Assembly: GCF_008520265.1 (NCBI RefSeq)
Contig: NZ_VIQM01000016.1
Span: forward strand, 1-64,000
Source: Sphingobacterium cavernae
Lineage (GTDB): Bacteria > Bacteroidota > Bacteroidia > Sphingobacteriales > Sphingobacteriaceae
Length of the DNA stretch: 64,000 nt
Direction: 5' to 3'
The translations under genes were made by a program, and so were the position numbers. Shown piece after piece: positions 8,556-18,342 of this stretch. The notes under the pieces were generated by a model. It made no database searches. It had not been told where the DNA came from and worked only from the letters and a program-made list of their open reading frames with translations. How positions within the stretch are numbered: position 1 is the stretch's first letter; every line of letters starts with the position of its first letter.

Positions 8556-9803
8556 TCATTGCAATACTACCCATCGATTGAGGGTGTTATTTTTGGCTTT
8601 TAATACAACTTTATAAAATTTCTTATTTTGTAATGTAAGCGGTAGTTTAATTTCTGCTTTTCTAGCTTTACTCTCTATTGTATCTAAGCTTATGTACTCA
8701 TCAGTGCCCTTTGATTTGAAGTTATTAGTCGTGCAGATTAGTATTTCAACGTTTCCTTCTACTTCTAGGGGGGTCCATTCGACAGCTAACGTATTGTCTT
8801 TTAAACTAGCCCGTCCATCGGCAATAGATACCTCATCAATAAAGGGTACGCCATCCAGTTCATATTGTAATTCTTGTGGAATGTCCAATTGCATATGTCT
8901 TGCTAAAGACGGATAGATGTCCACTATCCCTGGGTTATGGGCATGATAATGTTTATTCAATCGTGTAGAATTGGTCGAAAACCAAATTGTACGCTCTCTA
9001 TCGGTTTGTCTGCCATGATTAAATCCCGTCGCGACATCACGGCCATGATCGGTTATTATCACGACCATCCAATCTTCATTATGGTACTGCTCTCTGTATT
9101 TTACAGCGTTATATATATCCCCGACTTGTCTATCAGCCTTATGGATGGCGTCAATCATACCTGCACCATCTCCAAACATATGGCCCGCATTATCGGTATA
9201 TTGTAGATAGACCCAACTGAAATCGGGAGCATCTTTACGTATGCTTTTCGAAGTTTCTTCGACTACCTTCTCGTCAATTTTACTGATGTATTGACCCTTA
9301 TTATCATGCGGAAATGCAACAGTATCGTACTCATAACCGTCATAATGAATATCAAATTTGAAATTGTTGGTCTCCGGTTTTTCAGCACCAACTAATTTAG
9401 TACGGTTATCAAGCCAAGTGGAGTAAATTGCTAATTTGGAATTCGGTTTCAAGTTACGCATAAGCTTATAAAAAGTAGGGTAATTGTAATTTGGCGCTGT
9501 CAATTCATTATTCCACACGTTGTGCTTATTGCCCCAAGTACCCGTAATCATGCTGGTATAGCATACGGCTGAAATAGTTGGTGTCTCCGAATAACCACCA
9601 CGTTCGCCACCCATGTAGGCGCGTGTATAGCCTCCTATCTTGCTAATCGCATCGATATTTGGTGTTGCGGTACGTTCGATGAGATCCGCTGGGATACCAT
9701 CAACGATTACCACTATAGATTTTTTAACTCTGTTATCTGATGTTTGCGCTTGTGCTGTAGCAAACAATGCAAAAAGACTGTATAGTATTGTTATTTTTTT
9801 CAT
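8556..9803 (-). CDS. Secreted NPP/alkaline-phosphatase-superfamily phosphodiesterase
   Basis: A 415-aa type I phosphodiesterase/nucleotide-pyrophosphatase-like enzyme. Residues 1-19 are a signal peptide (LFATAQAQ). Zinc-site motifs are in order: VVIVDGIP with Asp35, the nucleophile region ISAVCYTSMITG where Ser78 takes the usual Thr position, TDNAGHMFGD, ITDHGRD and NHGRQ. The family hydrolyses phosphodiesters, pyrophosphates or phosphonate monoesters outside the cytoplasm. Its ATG overlaps the phosphoesterase stop by one base (TAATG), implying coupled translation. With the adjacent calcineurin-like enzyme and SusCD pair it probably processes a phosphorylated substrate. The exact substrate is unknown. 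Confidence 0.88.
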   Translation of the reverse strand: MKKITILYSLFALFATAQAQTSDNRVKKSIVVIVDGIPADLIERTATPNIDAISKIGGYTRAYMGGERGGYSETPTISAVCYTSMITGTWGNKHNVWNNELTAPNYNYPTFYKLMRNLKPNSKLAIYSTWLDNRTKLVGAEKPETNNFKFDIHYDGYEYDTVAFPHDNKGQYISKIDEKVVEETSKSIRKDAPDFSWVYLQYTDNAGHMFGDGAGMIDAIHKADRQVGDIYNAVKYREQYHNEDWMVVIITDHGRDVATGFNHGRQTDRERTIWFSTNSTRLNKHYHAHNPGIVDIYPSLARHMQLDIPQELQYELDGVPFIDEVSIADGRASLKDNTLAVEWTPLEVEGNVEILICTTNNFKSKGTDEYISLDTIESKARKAEIKLPLTLQNKKFYKVVLKAKNNTLNRWVVLQ

Positions 9804-10615
9804 TAGTTATAATTCCAAGTAAATTCACCATTTGAATAATTCACGATTAATGCGCCAGGTTTTGTACCGTGGTAGTCACCACTCCACCAATTACCCGATA
9901 CTGCACCAGCCGTAATAAAAGTTGTGCCCTTTACTTTTATCTCTTCGTATAAATGCATGTGCCCTTGTAGCACTAATTTGAGATTGTGGTTTTTGAAAAG
10001 GTCAAAAACTTCCTTTTGGTTAGAAAAAGTATCTGTATCAGTATATTTACCTGTCAATACAGGGTAATAAACTGACAAAAAAGGCACATGTGTACTGATT
10101 ACTATAGGCTGCGAAGTAGGGATAGTAGCGATAAGATTTTTTAACCAATCCAATTGTACTGAATCAATAGCATATTTACTATTCACCACTTGTACACTAT
10201 TCAACACAATAAATCTAACGTGTTTGTGCTCAAATGAATAGTACGTCTTGCCAAACAAATCCACAAACAAACTATCTGAATTTGCTGTAATAGCAGAAGA
10301 TAACCTATCGTGATTACCTATAGTGGGATAAAATGAAGTTCCCTCCTGTTGAAAGATTTTTTTTAGCCCTTTGTACCTTTCAATAGCTTGAGGCATACGC
10401 TGCGCATTTTGATTGTCTATGTCAACATTGTCACCACCAAGCATGATGAAATCAACATGAGCCTTTGTGTCTTTGACACGCTGATGCACCAAGCTTAATG
10501 TGCTATCGCTACTGATATGCATATCCGTGAAGAATGCAAATTTGAAATCTTGCGCACTACTTAGCTGTATCGTTATACAGTTAATAAGTACGAGTATGGA
10601 TAATCTTAACATCAT
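9803..10615 (-). CDS. Secreted calcineurin-like metallophosphoesterase
   Basis: About 270 aa with a signal peptide (MMLRLSILVLINCITIQLSS, then AQ). The binuclear-metal motifs are all present in order: FTDMHI, GGDNVD, GNHD, STHVP and GHMH. The frame is open to a TTG at 10627 that would overlap susD; I prefer the ATG at 10615, one base after the susD stop, because it gives a clean signal peptide. The superfamily cleaves phosphomonoesters or phosphodiesters. It sits between susD and the NPP-like enzyme in one operon, suggesting sequential dephosphorylation in the periplasm or at the surface. The specificity is not readable. Confidence 0.88.
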   Translation of the reverse strand: MMLRLSILVLINCITIQLSSAQDFKFAFFTDMHISSDSTLSLVHQRVKDTKAHVDFIMLGGDNVDIDNQNAQRMPQAIERYKGLKKIFQQEGTSFYPTIGNHDRLSSAITANSDSLFVDLFGKTYYSFEHKHVRFIVLNSVQVVNSKYAIDSVQLDWLKNLIATIPTSQPIVISTHVPFLSVYYPVLTGKYTDTDTFSNQKEVFDLFKNHNLKLVLQGHMHLYEEIKVKGTTFITAGAVSGNWWSGDYHGTKPGALIVNYSNGEFTWNYN

Positions 10616-10616
10616 A

Positions 10617-12422
10617 TTACCAACCAAATATTTGAGTTAAATTAGAATTTAATCGTGTATCTATTGCAGGAATAGGACGATAGTAATGCTTAGGGTGTTC
10701 GAATTTACCTACTTCACTTACCACATCAATATACCCTTTATTCCCTTCAGATAAAAATACAGATACATCTTCACCTATCTTACCCACACGGTAATAGCGC
10801 AATACCTCTCCTACAGAGTTTGTTTCTTTTTGCTCTGGAATAGATGCTGAAGCAGGCAATAGCTCGATGTCAGGCACTCCATCACCTGTCAAATCATGCT
10901 TTCCTAGACCACTGAAATATAGTCCTTGTGGCTTTTTCTCCAACAATGTACCAGCTTTCCATCGCATCAAATCATTAAAACGAAATCCCTCGAACGCTAA
11001 CTCCACACGACGCTCGCGACGTATTTCTAATATTAAATTTTGTTGTGCGCCATTCACTAGAGTGTATTGATTCTTCAATAGCGGATCGACAGATACAGTA
11101 GTAATCAAATGTGGCATTCCAACGCGATCACGCAAAAGGTTTATAGTCTTGTCCAAGTCTTGCTGTGTCATCGTGCCTAATTCAGCTTTCGCTTCTGCAT
11201 AATTTAACAAGACCTCCGCATATCGATATAGCGGGATATCATTGTTGCGTCGACGCTCTAGGCTTAAAGTATTCAGAAAGCCTTTTATTTGATGGTATCC
11301 AGAGAAATTTTTAGCCAATTGTTGTACATAGATACCCGCACCTTGGGAATAGGTACTCGAATAAATCAATTCCCAACCTGGGAAAGCATAGGTCTGACTT
11401 AAGCGAGGATCTCTATTTTCAAATTCTTTGACAAATGAATTCGTTTGGTAAGCATTAGAGCTTGTATACGGTGTGCCATCTTTCATCAAATAGCTTTGCA
11501 ACAGATCTCTTAATGGATAGTATTCGTAATTGCCAAACATACCTGGCCATTCCGAACCATTCAAAACGTTATCTGAATAAAATCTTCCTAATACAACCTC
11601 CTTATTAGTCTCTAAGTTATCACTGAAGAATAATGAACCATAATCTTCATTAGGCTTACCCGTATTGTGGATCTGAAAACCACCGTTATCCATTATATTG
11701 TTGGCTAGGGTAATCGTTTTTTCTAAAAGCTCGTTTGCAGTACTTTGAAGATTGAGTTCGTCATGGTACTTTCTAAATGTTCCTTCGTACAAAGTAAAAC
11801 GACTATACTCTTGCAAGACGACCCATTTGCTTACACTTCCAGTCGCGGCTTTGTGAAATACATGCTGAGCTGCAAACTCAAAGTCTTCCATAATCTTTTG
11901 TACTACAAAGTCTCGTGCATCTCGTTTACCCAACAAAATATCTTCATCTGTAGTGGTGACCACTCTATCCACCCAAGGCACATCCGAAAAACGCTGTACT
12001 TTTTCTACATAGAATCGTGCTCTAAAATAACGACCTAATCCTTCATAGTGATTTAATTCTTCTTCAGAAAGGCCCGTAGTGGGTAGATTTTCTAGTAGAA
12101 AATTAATATCACGTAACCTATTCCAAGACCATCCTGTGGTAATAGTTTCAGCTGTAGCTGTACCCAGCATAATATTTTTTATCTCCTTATTTCCTGTTGT
12201 ACTTGCGTTGTCTGTCGTGGCATCAGACTCGTAAAATTCCGTACCCGAATAATTATAAAGGTTATAGATGTACATTTCTAAATCATTGGCTGATTTAAAA
12301 AAGTTTTCTTTTGTGATAGCCGTTTCAGGCAAACGCTCTAAGTAACTGTCATTACATGCGGTAGTGATTTGTAGACTGCTAACTACCAATGCAAAGTATA
12401 TGTATTTTGATTTTATATTCAT
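10617..12422 (-). CDS. SusD/RagB-family outer-membrane lipoprotein
   Basis: A 601-aa nutrient-binding lipoprotein. The N terminus ends in a lipobox (QITTAC, Cys23) followed by NDSYLERLPETAITKENFF, a classic SusD start. The C-terminal SusD domain is recognised by IRRERRVELAFEGFRFNDLMRW and the closing PKHYYRPIPAID motif. It lies 2 bp downstream of susC (12425) and just upstream of two phosphoesterase genes. It is expected to bind the substrate whose phosphate groups those enzymes remove; that last step is inference from gene order. Confidence 0.94.
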   Translation of the reverse strand: MNIKSKYIYFALVVSSLQITTACNDSYLERLPETAITKENFFKSANDLEMYIYNLYNYSGTEFYESDATTDNASTTGNKEIKNIMLGTATAETITTGWSWNRLRDINFLLENLPTTGLSEEELNHYEGLGRYFRARFYVEKVQRFSDVPWVDRVVTTTDEDILLGKRDARDFVVQKIMEDFEFAAQHVFHKAATGSVSKWVVLQEYSRFTLYEGTFRKYHDELNLQSTANELLEKTITLANNIMDNGGFQIHNTGKPNEDYGSLFFSDNLETNKEVVLGRFYSDNVLNGSEWPGMFGNYEYYPLRDLLQSYLMKDGTPYTSSNAYQTNSFVKEFENRDPRLSQTYAFPGWELIYSSTYSQGAGIYVQQLAKNFSGYHQIKGFLNTLSLERRRNNDIPLYRYAEVLLNYAEAKAELGTMTQQDLDKTINLLRDRVGMPHLITTVSVDPLLKNQYTLVNGAQQNLILEIRRERRVELAFEGFRFNDLMRWKAGTLLEKKPQGLYFSGLGKHDLTGDGVPDIELLPASASIPEQKETNSVGEVLRYYRVGKIGEDVSVFLSEGNKGYIDVVSEVGKFEHPKHYYRPIPAIDTRLNSNLTQIFGW

Positions 12423-12424
12423 GA

Positions 12425-15400
12425 TTAAAAAGTTAATTGTAATCCACCTGAAAAGCTTCTTTGGAACGGATAGGTTAAGCCATTTCCTGCACGACCAGGG
12501 CTGCTAGTGGGGTTGGTATATTGATTTTGATTAATTGTTTCTGGATCAAAATAGTTTTTGACAGCTGACCATTCGGTGATGTTCTCTGCACTGAAATAAA
12601 TGCGTAACCCTTTGATGGAATATTTATTTAGCAATGTAGGTGGTACAGTATAGCCTATAGTTAAGTTTTTGAAACGTAAATAAGCCGCATTCAATAAGTA
12701 ATTTGTTTGTGGTATTGCTAAACCTTGTGATTGATCAATACGTGTTCCCAAATTTCGATCGGCCAACCAAGACTGTAATATAGGATATTCGGCATTCAGA
12801 TTCTGATCAGCTAAGCCCAAGTCAATATAAGATTGGGAATGTTTACCTCTGTCGATGTCCGAGTCATTTTCGGGTCTATAAAAGTCCAACAAGTGACCGT
12901 ACATATTGCCATAAGGTTGTTGGTACGCTCCCCAGTATAAATAATCTAATGGGTAATAATCACGTTTCCCTATACCTTGAAAGAAGGTACGTACGTCAAA
13001 TCCTTTGTAGTCAAAGCTTAAGTCCAAAGCGAACTGATAACGTGGAGAAGTATTGCCAATAATCTTGAGGTCCTTGGTGTCTGATAGCATATAGCCCTTT
13101 TCAATGATGCCATTGCCATCCTGGTCTACATATTTTGGCCAACCTGGCACAATTGATAAAGCTCCCCATGGAATAATAGAAGTCTGGTCTAATTGGGCGA
13201 TCTCCGCGGTGTTTGTAAATAAACCATTGGACTCCAATCCCCATATTTCCCCTAGTTCCATTCCTTTGTAATACTGCAGAATGGAATTATTAGGGTTATC
13301 AAACTTCGTGATCTCACTGACAGAATTAGACAGTATAAATTTGGCTGAAAAGCCTAATGGACTATCTGCCACACTAAATCTTTTGTTATAACCGACAGCT
13401 AGCTCCCATCCTTTTGTAATTAAATCAGCAGCATTCTCGTTTGGTTCGGATGCACCTAAGATATTAGGCAAATCTCGGCCTAATGTCAACATGCCAATCG
13501 TACGTCTACTGTAGGCGTCTGCTGTCAAGGTGATTTCATTGTTTAAAAAAGCAAGGTCTAAACCAATGTTGCTGGTATTAACTTTTTCCCAGGTATAGTT
13601 ATCCGATACTAATGCAGGACTGTATATGGATAATGGTTTTTTACCATCAATTAAATACCCCAATTCATATGTGCTCATCGCTGGAATATAGCCGTAATTG
13701 GAAACAGATTGATTACCCAATTCACCATATGAACCACGAATCTTAAACATACTCATCCATTGGACTTGGCTCATAAAATGCTCTCTATCTAAACGCCATG
13801 CTGCTGAAGCAGACGGGAAGAAACCAAAACGTTTATTTTTTGGGAAGCGGGATGATCCATCATATCTTCCGTTGAATTCAACTATGTATTTGTCATCATA
13901 GGTGTAGTTAAAGCGCATGAAAGCGCCACGCAAAGCATAAGAATTGATAGCTTCATCTACAGTTGCTAATCCAGTTGCTAACTTGATGGTCGGAAACTGA
14001 TCGGATATTAAACCTTGCTTTTCAGCAATGAAAGATTCAATGCGGTAATCTTCTTGGTTAAAACCAAACAATGCGGATACTTGGTGCTTGACAGCATAGG
14101 TTTGGTTGTAACTACCAAATATATTGTACACATTGTAATAGCTGAAGGCCGCCTCTCTATAAGCCGAGCTTTGCCCCTCTGTTCGAATATCATTCGGTCC
14201 AAAACCTATGTTGTACTGTTTGGTAAACCAATTGTAATTCATGGAATTACGTTGATAAGTGTAGTCTGCACTGATTTTGAAGATGTTCTTTAAAATATCC
14301 AAATCAACATTAAAAGTTGACTGCACATCATTTCTTTTCACAGTACCCTCTCCTCCATCTATCATACGTGCTGCAATACGACCTACTTCTGAATTTGCCC
14401 ATGTCCCATCTGGGTTTTTGTCGAATGATGTAGGGAAAGAATTATAGATGTCAAAAAGATTATACTGCGATGGATTCTTACGATTCGTATTGCTAATTAT
14501 GGTGTTATTACCGAATTTTAAAAAGTCAGTAACGGTGTAATTTACTTTAGAGCGTATAGTATAACGGTCAAAGAAATCATCTGCCAGCTTGATCGGTGAG
14601 TTTTGTCTATTATATCCACCGCTGAAATAATAATTTACTTTCTCAGATGATCCCGACAGCGATAAATCATGGTTATGTGTAGAATTCCAATCCGACAAAA
14701 AATATCGCGACCAATCGCGATTCCCCATGTACTCCCATTCCTTAGGATTCGATGGGTTAATTCTTACGCCAGCTACACTTGGATTGTCCGAACGTTCTTT
14801 AGCATACGCATAGTATTGATCCGAATAATTGACGTTATCCCAAGGTGTATTATCCGTACTCAGTTCCAGAAGTCTTGAGAATACATACGGATCTACAATC
14901 TTATTAGGCATGACTGTGGGAGTATTCCACGTAAAATTATTATTATAGTTGACTTTTAGGCTGCCCTTACCAGATTTGGTGGTTATTATGATGACACCAA
15001 ATGATGCACGTGCACCGTAGATAGCGGCGGCTGAAGCATCTTTAATGATCGAAAATGACTCAATATCTTGAGGAGATATTCGATTTAATTCTGCAGAGCT
15101 TACAGGTACATTGTCTATTAAAATCAATGGCGAACCGCCATTGATAGAGGTAATACCTCGAATATTGAAATTTGCAGCTTCCCCGGGCGCTCCAGAATTA
15201 AACTGAATATTTAAGTTGGGTACCAATCCTTGCAGACCTTGCGACACATTTGCTATAGGTCTACTCGCGATAGCTTTCGCATCTAGATAATCAACGGCCC
15301 CAGATAGATTAACTTTCTTTTGGGTACCATAACCAACCACTACCACTTCATCAAGACTATCCGTGCTTTCTATTAACACGAATTGAAGTTGCTTACCATC

Positions 15401-15694
15401 ATAAGCTATAGTTTGGCTCAAATAACCTATCGAACTAAAAAGAATAGAATCACCGTTTTCGGCCTTTATAGTAAACTCTCCATTTGCATTAGATTCTACC
15501 GTTTGATTTGTTTTCTGATTCTTAATTGTCGCAAAAGCAATAGGTTTACCAAATTCATTAACTATACGACCATTCAAATCTAGTGTCTGCAAAGAAATAT
15601 GCACTTTACTTGTAGACTCTGCTTTCAACTCTTGTAGTGAAGATAGACTTAAGAGCATAATCAAAAATAACTTTGATCGATTTCTGATATTCAT
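12425..15694 (-). CDS. SusC/RagA-family TonB-linked outer-membrane transporter
   Basis: A 1089-aa TonB-dependent channel and first gene of a four-gene operon. A signal peptide (about residues 1-25) is followed by a carboxypeptidase-regulatory-like domain (residues 39-108, LNGRIVNEFGKPIAFATIKN). The SusC signature is at 115-124 (DEVVVVGYGTQ), then come plug motifs (LQGLVPNLNI, LILIDNVPV, SIIKDASAAAIYGAR) and the barrel, ending FSGGLQLTF. It partners with the SusD encoded 2 bp downstream. No regulator of the sigma/anti-sigma or LacI type is adjacent on this strand, so control is unknown. Confidence 0.95.
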   Translation of the reverse strand: MNIRNRSKLFLIMLLSLSSLQELKAESTSKVHISLQTLDLNGRIVNEFGKPIAFATIKNQKTNQTVESNANGEFTIKAENGDSILFSSIGYLSQTIAYDGKQLQFVLIESTDSLDEVVVVGYGTQKKVNLSGAVDYLDAKAIASRPIANVSQGLQGLVPNLNIQFNSGAPGEAANFNIRGITSINGGSPLILIDNVPVSSAELNRISPQDIESFSIIKDASAAAIYGARASFGVIIITTKSGKGSLKVNYNNNFTWNTPTVMPNKIVDPYVFSRLLELSTDNTPWDNVNYSDQYYAYAKERSDNPSVAGVRINPSNPKEWEYMGNRDWSRYFLSDWNSTHNHDLSLSGSSEKVNYYFSGGYNRQNSPIKLADDFFDRYTIRSKVNYTVTDFLKFGNNTIISNTNRKNPSQYNLFDIYNSFPTSFDKNPDGTWANSEVGRIAARMIDGGEGTVKRNDVQSTFNVDLDILKNIFKISADYTYQRNSMNYNWFTKQYNIGFGPNDIRTEGQSSAYREAAFSYYNVYNIFGSYNQTYAVKHQVSALFGFNQEDYRIESFIAEKQGLISDQFPTIKLATGLATVDEAINSYALRGAFMRFNYTYDDKYIVEFNGRYDGSSRFPKNKRFGFFPSASAAWRLDREHFMSQVQWMSMFKIRGSYGELGNQSVSNYGYIPAMSTYELGYLIDGKKPLSIYSPALVSDNYTWEKVNTSNIGLDLAFLNNEITLTADAYSRRTIGMLTLGRDLPNILGASEPNENAADLITKGWELAVGYNKRFSVADSPLGFSAKFILSNSVSEITKFDNPNNSILQYYKGMELGEIWGLESNGLFTNTAEIAQLDQTSIIPWGALSIVPGWPKYVDQDGNGIIEKGYMLSDTKDLKIIGNTSPRYQFALDLSFDYKGFDVRTFFQGIGKRDYYPLDYLYWGAYQQPYGNMYGHLLDFYRPENDSDIDRGKHSQSYIDLGLADQNLNAEYPILQSWLADRNLGTRIDQSQGLAIPQTNYLLNAAYLRFKNLTIGYTVPPTLLNKYSIKGLRIYFSAENITEWSAVKNYFDPETINQNQYTNPTSSPGRAGNGLTYPFQRSFSGGLQLTF

Positions 15695-16068
15695 TTTCGG
15701 GTTTTATTAATTAATCACAAATCAACATAAGCAGGATTATGTAAATATTACAGAGACGTTAATAAAACTTAAACATATAACAAACAGCTTAACAGAGTGT
15801 TAATGTAATCTAGGAAAAAAACATGTGTCAGTGGAGACTGGAGCGAGGTTAAAAAGAGTTTTGTCCGCTATACCAGACTACTAAAAGGCTCAAGCCAGAC
15901 TATATGAAGTAAAGATGTTGCTTCATCATTTTTCATAGCAATGGCGCAGATTTAATACGCAATTGTGAACGCAAGAGATTATTTCATAATATACTTAGAA
16001 CATAGTTTTATACATTTCACTACGTTCAATATGACATAATATTACTGAGCTTTCAGCAATAGAAATCC
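15695..16068. other. Intergenic region with a repeat copy
   Basis: About 370 bp between the susC start and the hydrolase stop. It includes TTTCACTACGTTCAATATGA near 16015-16034, related to the repeat at 8237-8256. The promoter of the susC operon must lie at its left part, but no convincing -33/-7 pair was found. Confidence 0.5.
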
Positions 16069-16884
16069 TTATTTATTCCATTTCTTAATTGTCCTTAGCA
16101 ATAAGGGATAAGCTGGATAATCCATATCGTGTCCATAGCCATCCAACTCATATAATTCGACATTGGTATTGCCGTGAAGTTTTAGCATACGTTGTAGATA
16201 CGCATTCTCTTCGTAACGTCCCATCATTTCCAATTCTCTATCGCCAGTCAATAACAGCATACGCGGTACACCCTTCCTTACCCAATACAATGGCGAGAGT
16301 TCATCAATCTTCGGTTGCAATTCAGGCATGTCCATCTCTTTACGGGCAGTAAAGTGCGTAATAGTTTGTGAGCTAAATGATACCACGCCAAATAACTGTT
16401 GTACATCTATTCCTCGTTTTTGGAGGTAGTCTTGATTCAAGGTTACCATTAAAGAAAGATAAGCACCTGCGGAATATCCTCCTATGATTATTTTGTGTTT
16501 GCTACCACCCAATCGTTCGATATTATCGAATGCCCATTTCACCGCATCCGCCGCATCTTCAATGATAGCAGCAACCTTGGCTTTGGGTGAGAAACGATAC
16601 CCTACTGATATGACAGCAATATCGTTATTCTTCAAATAAGAAGGAATCTCTTTGTTTCCCCCGGTCAATCCTCCCCCATGAAACCACAGCACTGTAACAA
16701 AATCCTTTTTGTTCTTGGGATAATAAACATCCAACTTACACTGCGCCAAACTGTACGCATCCTTATTGGGCGTATAGGTAATATCATTTTGTTGGGTATA
16801 AGTTGTTTCCTGCGCATAAGTAATAGACATATTGGACACGAAACTCAACACTAGGCATATAAAAGCGATAGTAAAGATTCTCAT
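16069..16884 (-). CDS. Secreted alpha/beta hydrolase (esterase/lipase type)
   Basis: A 271-aa serine hydrolase with an N-terminal signal peptide (cleavage likely after ITYA, residue 24). The HGGG oxyanion motif is at 69-72 (WFHGGGLTGG), the nucleophile elbow GYSAG places Ser138, and the likely acid (LLLTGDRE) and histidine (GYGHDMDY) follow in the right order. This is the carboxylesterase/BD-FAE-like group that often acts on acylated sugars or small esters. It is a single gene divergent from the PfpI gene (141 bp between starts). It could serve the neighbouring SusCD loci, but nothing in the sequence shows that. Confidence 0.85.
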   Translation of the reverse strand: MRIFTIAFICLVLSFVSNMSITYAQETTYTQQNDITYTPNKDAYSLAQCKLDVYYPKNKKDFVTVLWFHGGGLTGGNKEIPSYLKNNDIAVISVGYRFSPKAKVAAIIEDAADAVKWAFDNIERLGGSKHKIIIGGYSAGAYLSLMVTLNQDYLQKRGIDVQQLFGVVSFSSQTITHFTARKEMDMPELQPKIDELSPLYWVRKGVPRMLLLTGDRELEMMGRYEENAYLQRMLKLHGNTNVELYELDGYGHDMDYPAYPLLLRTIKKWNK

Positions 16885-17025
16885 AGGTGCAGTGTTATAA
16901 CGATTCTATTTGTGAATATCTAAATTACGAATAAAATATTGAAAATGAATTTAAGTTTTTTAAGCTGATTCCGAACTAAATGGTTAGAGTTTTGTTCAAA
17001 ATAAGAGAACTAAAAAAAGTATATT

Positions 17026-17586
17026 ATGAGAAAATTAGATGGAAGACGAATCGCAATTTTGACAGAAGATGGATTTGAACAAATCGAATTGACAAGTCCA
17101 AAAGAGGCTCTAGTAGATGCGGGTGCTCAAGTTGATATCATATCTCCGCAAGAAGAAAAAGTACGGTCTAAAAAAGGCGATGATTGGGATGAGGACTTCA
17201 AAGTAGATTTTCCTTTAGCAAGTGCCAATGTAGACGATTACGACGGGTTACTAATCCCAGGTGGTGTGATTAACCCCGACAAACTACGTGTAAATCAAGA
17301 CGCTTTATCTTTTGTAAAAGCATTCTTTAGTGCAGGAAAACCTGTTGCAGCTATTTGCCATGGGCCACAGGTACTCATAGATGCAGAAGTTGTAGAAGGA
17401 CGTAAAATCACTTCCGTAGGCGCTATCAAAAAGGATTTAATTAATGCAAAAGCACTTTGGGAAGACAGTGAGGTGGTCACAGATCAAGGCTTGGTAACGA
17501 GTCGTACCCCGGATGACTTACCTGCATTCAACAAGAAGATCGTAGAAGAATTTGCAGAGGGTATTCATAAGGGTCAACACGCCTAA
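17026..17586 (+). CDS. DJ-1/PfpI-family protein (type 1 glutamine amidotransferase-like)
   Basis: A 186-aa cytosolic protein of the PfpI/YhbO branch. It carries Glu18 (DGFEQIE), the glycine-rich YDGLLIPGGVINPDKLR segment, and the nucleophile elbow AAICHGPQVL with Cys111-His112. Members act as stress proteins with glyoxalase, deglycase or peptidase-like activities; which applies here cannot be decided. The length is normal. A hairpin with a T-rich tail 35 bp downstream indicates a monocistronic unit. The neighbouring OsmC gene supports a stress-response theme. Confidence 0.92.
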   Translation: MRKLDGRRIAILTEDGFEQIELTSPKEALVDAGAQVDIISPQEEKVRSKKGDDWDEDFKVDFPLASANVDDYDGLLIPGGVINPDKLRVNQDALSFVKAFFSAGKPVAAICHGPQVLIDAEVVEGRKITSVGAIKKDLINAKALWEDSEVVTDQGLVTSRTPDDLPAFNKKIVEEFAEGIHKGQHA

Positions 17587-17619
17587 TAATGAAAATATTC
17601 ATTATCTAAATATATTGGT

Positions 17620-17655
17620 AAAAGCTGTTTCTTAATTGAAATGGCTTTTATTTTT
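17620..17655 (+). terminator. Terminator after the PfpI gene
   Basis: AAAAGCTGTTTC, a 6-nt loop and GAAATGGCTTTT pair with a two-base internal mismatch, followed by ATTTTT. It ends 26 bp before the OsmC start. Confidence 0.6.
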
Positions 17656-17681
17656 AAGAAGTTTGTTACTTTGTAATTGCA

Positions 17682-18155
17682 ATGAAAAATAAGCATACAT
17701 TTGAAGCGACACTCACTTGGGAGAAAATACAGCAGACAGCAGCTGATGCGGTTGCAATTTCAACAAAAAGCCATACTGTTCATATCCAAGGGAAAGCTGA
17801 TCTGGCAGTATCTGCCGCTAAAGCCTTCAAAGGTGATCCATCCATGTACAATCCCGAAGATCTACTCTTGAGCAGTTTGGTATCCTGTCATATGATGTCT
17901 TATCTCTATGTCTGCGCCCAACATCAGATTGAAATCATATCCTATACCGATCATGCACAAGCTATCCTTGAAACTTATCCAGATGGATCGGGCAAAATTA
18001 TAGAAGTGATATTAGCTCCCAAAGTGGTTATACAAGATAGTGCTACCATTGAGCTAGCAAATTCCCTACATGCGAAAGCTAATAAATTATGTTTTATCGC
18101 TAACTCTTGCAATTTCCCTGTGCAGCACCAGTCACAGTGTACAGCGGAATACTAA
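17682..18155 (+). CDS. OsmC/Ohr-family peroxiredoxin
   Basis: A 157-aa OsmC-type thiol protein, thought to reduce organic hydroperoxides. The first redox Cys is in LLSSLVSCHMMSYL (Cys69). The second is most likely Cys137 in HAKANKLCFIANS, where the family usually has a Cys followed by Pro; Cys143 is an extra cysteine nearby. GDPSMYNPEDLLL is the usual motif ahead of the first Cys. It is a single gene following the PfpI terminator. It is closer to the YhfA/OsmC-like subgroup than to classical Ohr by its motif spelling; that placement is tentative. Confidence 0.88.
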   Translation: MKNKHTFEATLTWEKIQQTAADAVAISTKSHTVHIQGKADLAVSAAKAFKGDPSMYNPEDLLLSSLVSCHMMSYLYVCAQHQIEIISYTDHAQAILETYPDGSGKIIEVILAPKVVIQDSATIELANSLHAKANKLCFIANSCNFPVQHQSQCTAEY

Positions 18156-18342
18156 AATGGCGCACATACCTAAAGATAAAGAGCTGAATTTCTGTACACT
18201 TAAGACAATGGAGATTTAGATTCTGAGAATTTTAATTCGCTGAATTAATTTAGCTTTGCATATCTTTACCGAGTCATGCAATGAAAGGTTGTTATAGCTA
18301 AAACTGCATGATCCAAATCTAACCTATTCTGTCTTAGAAAAA

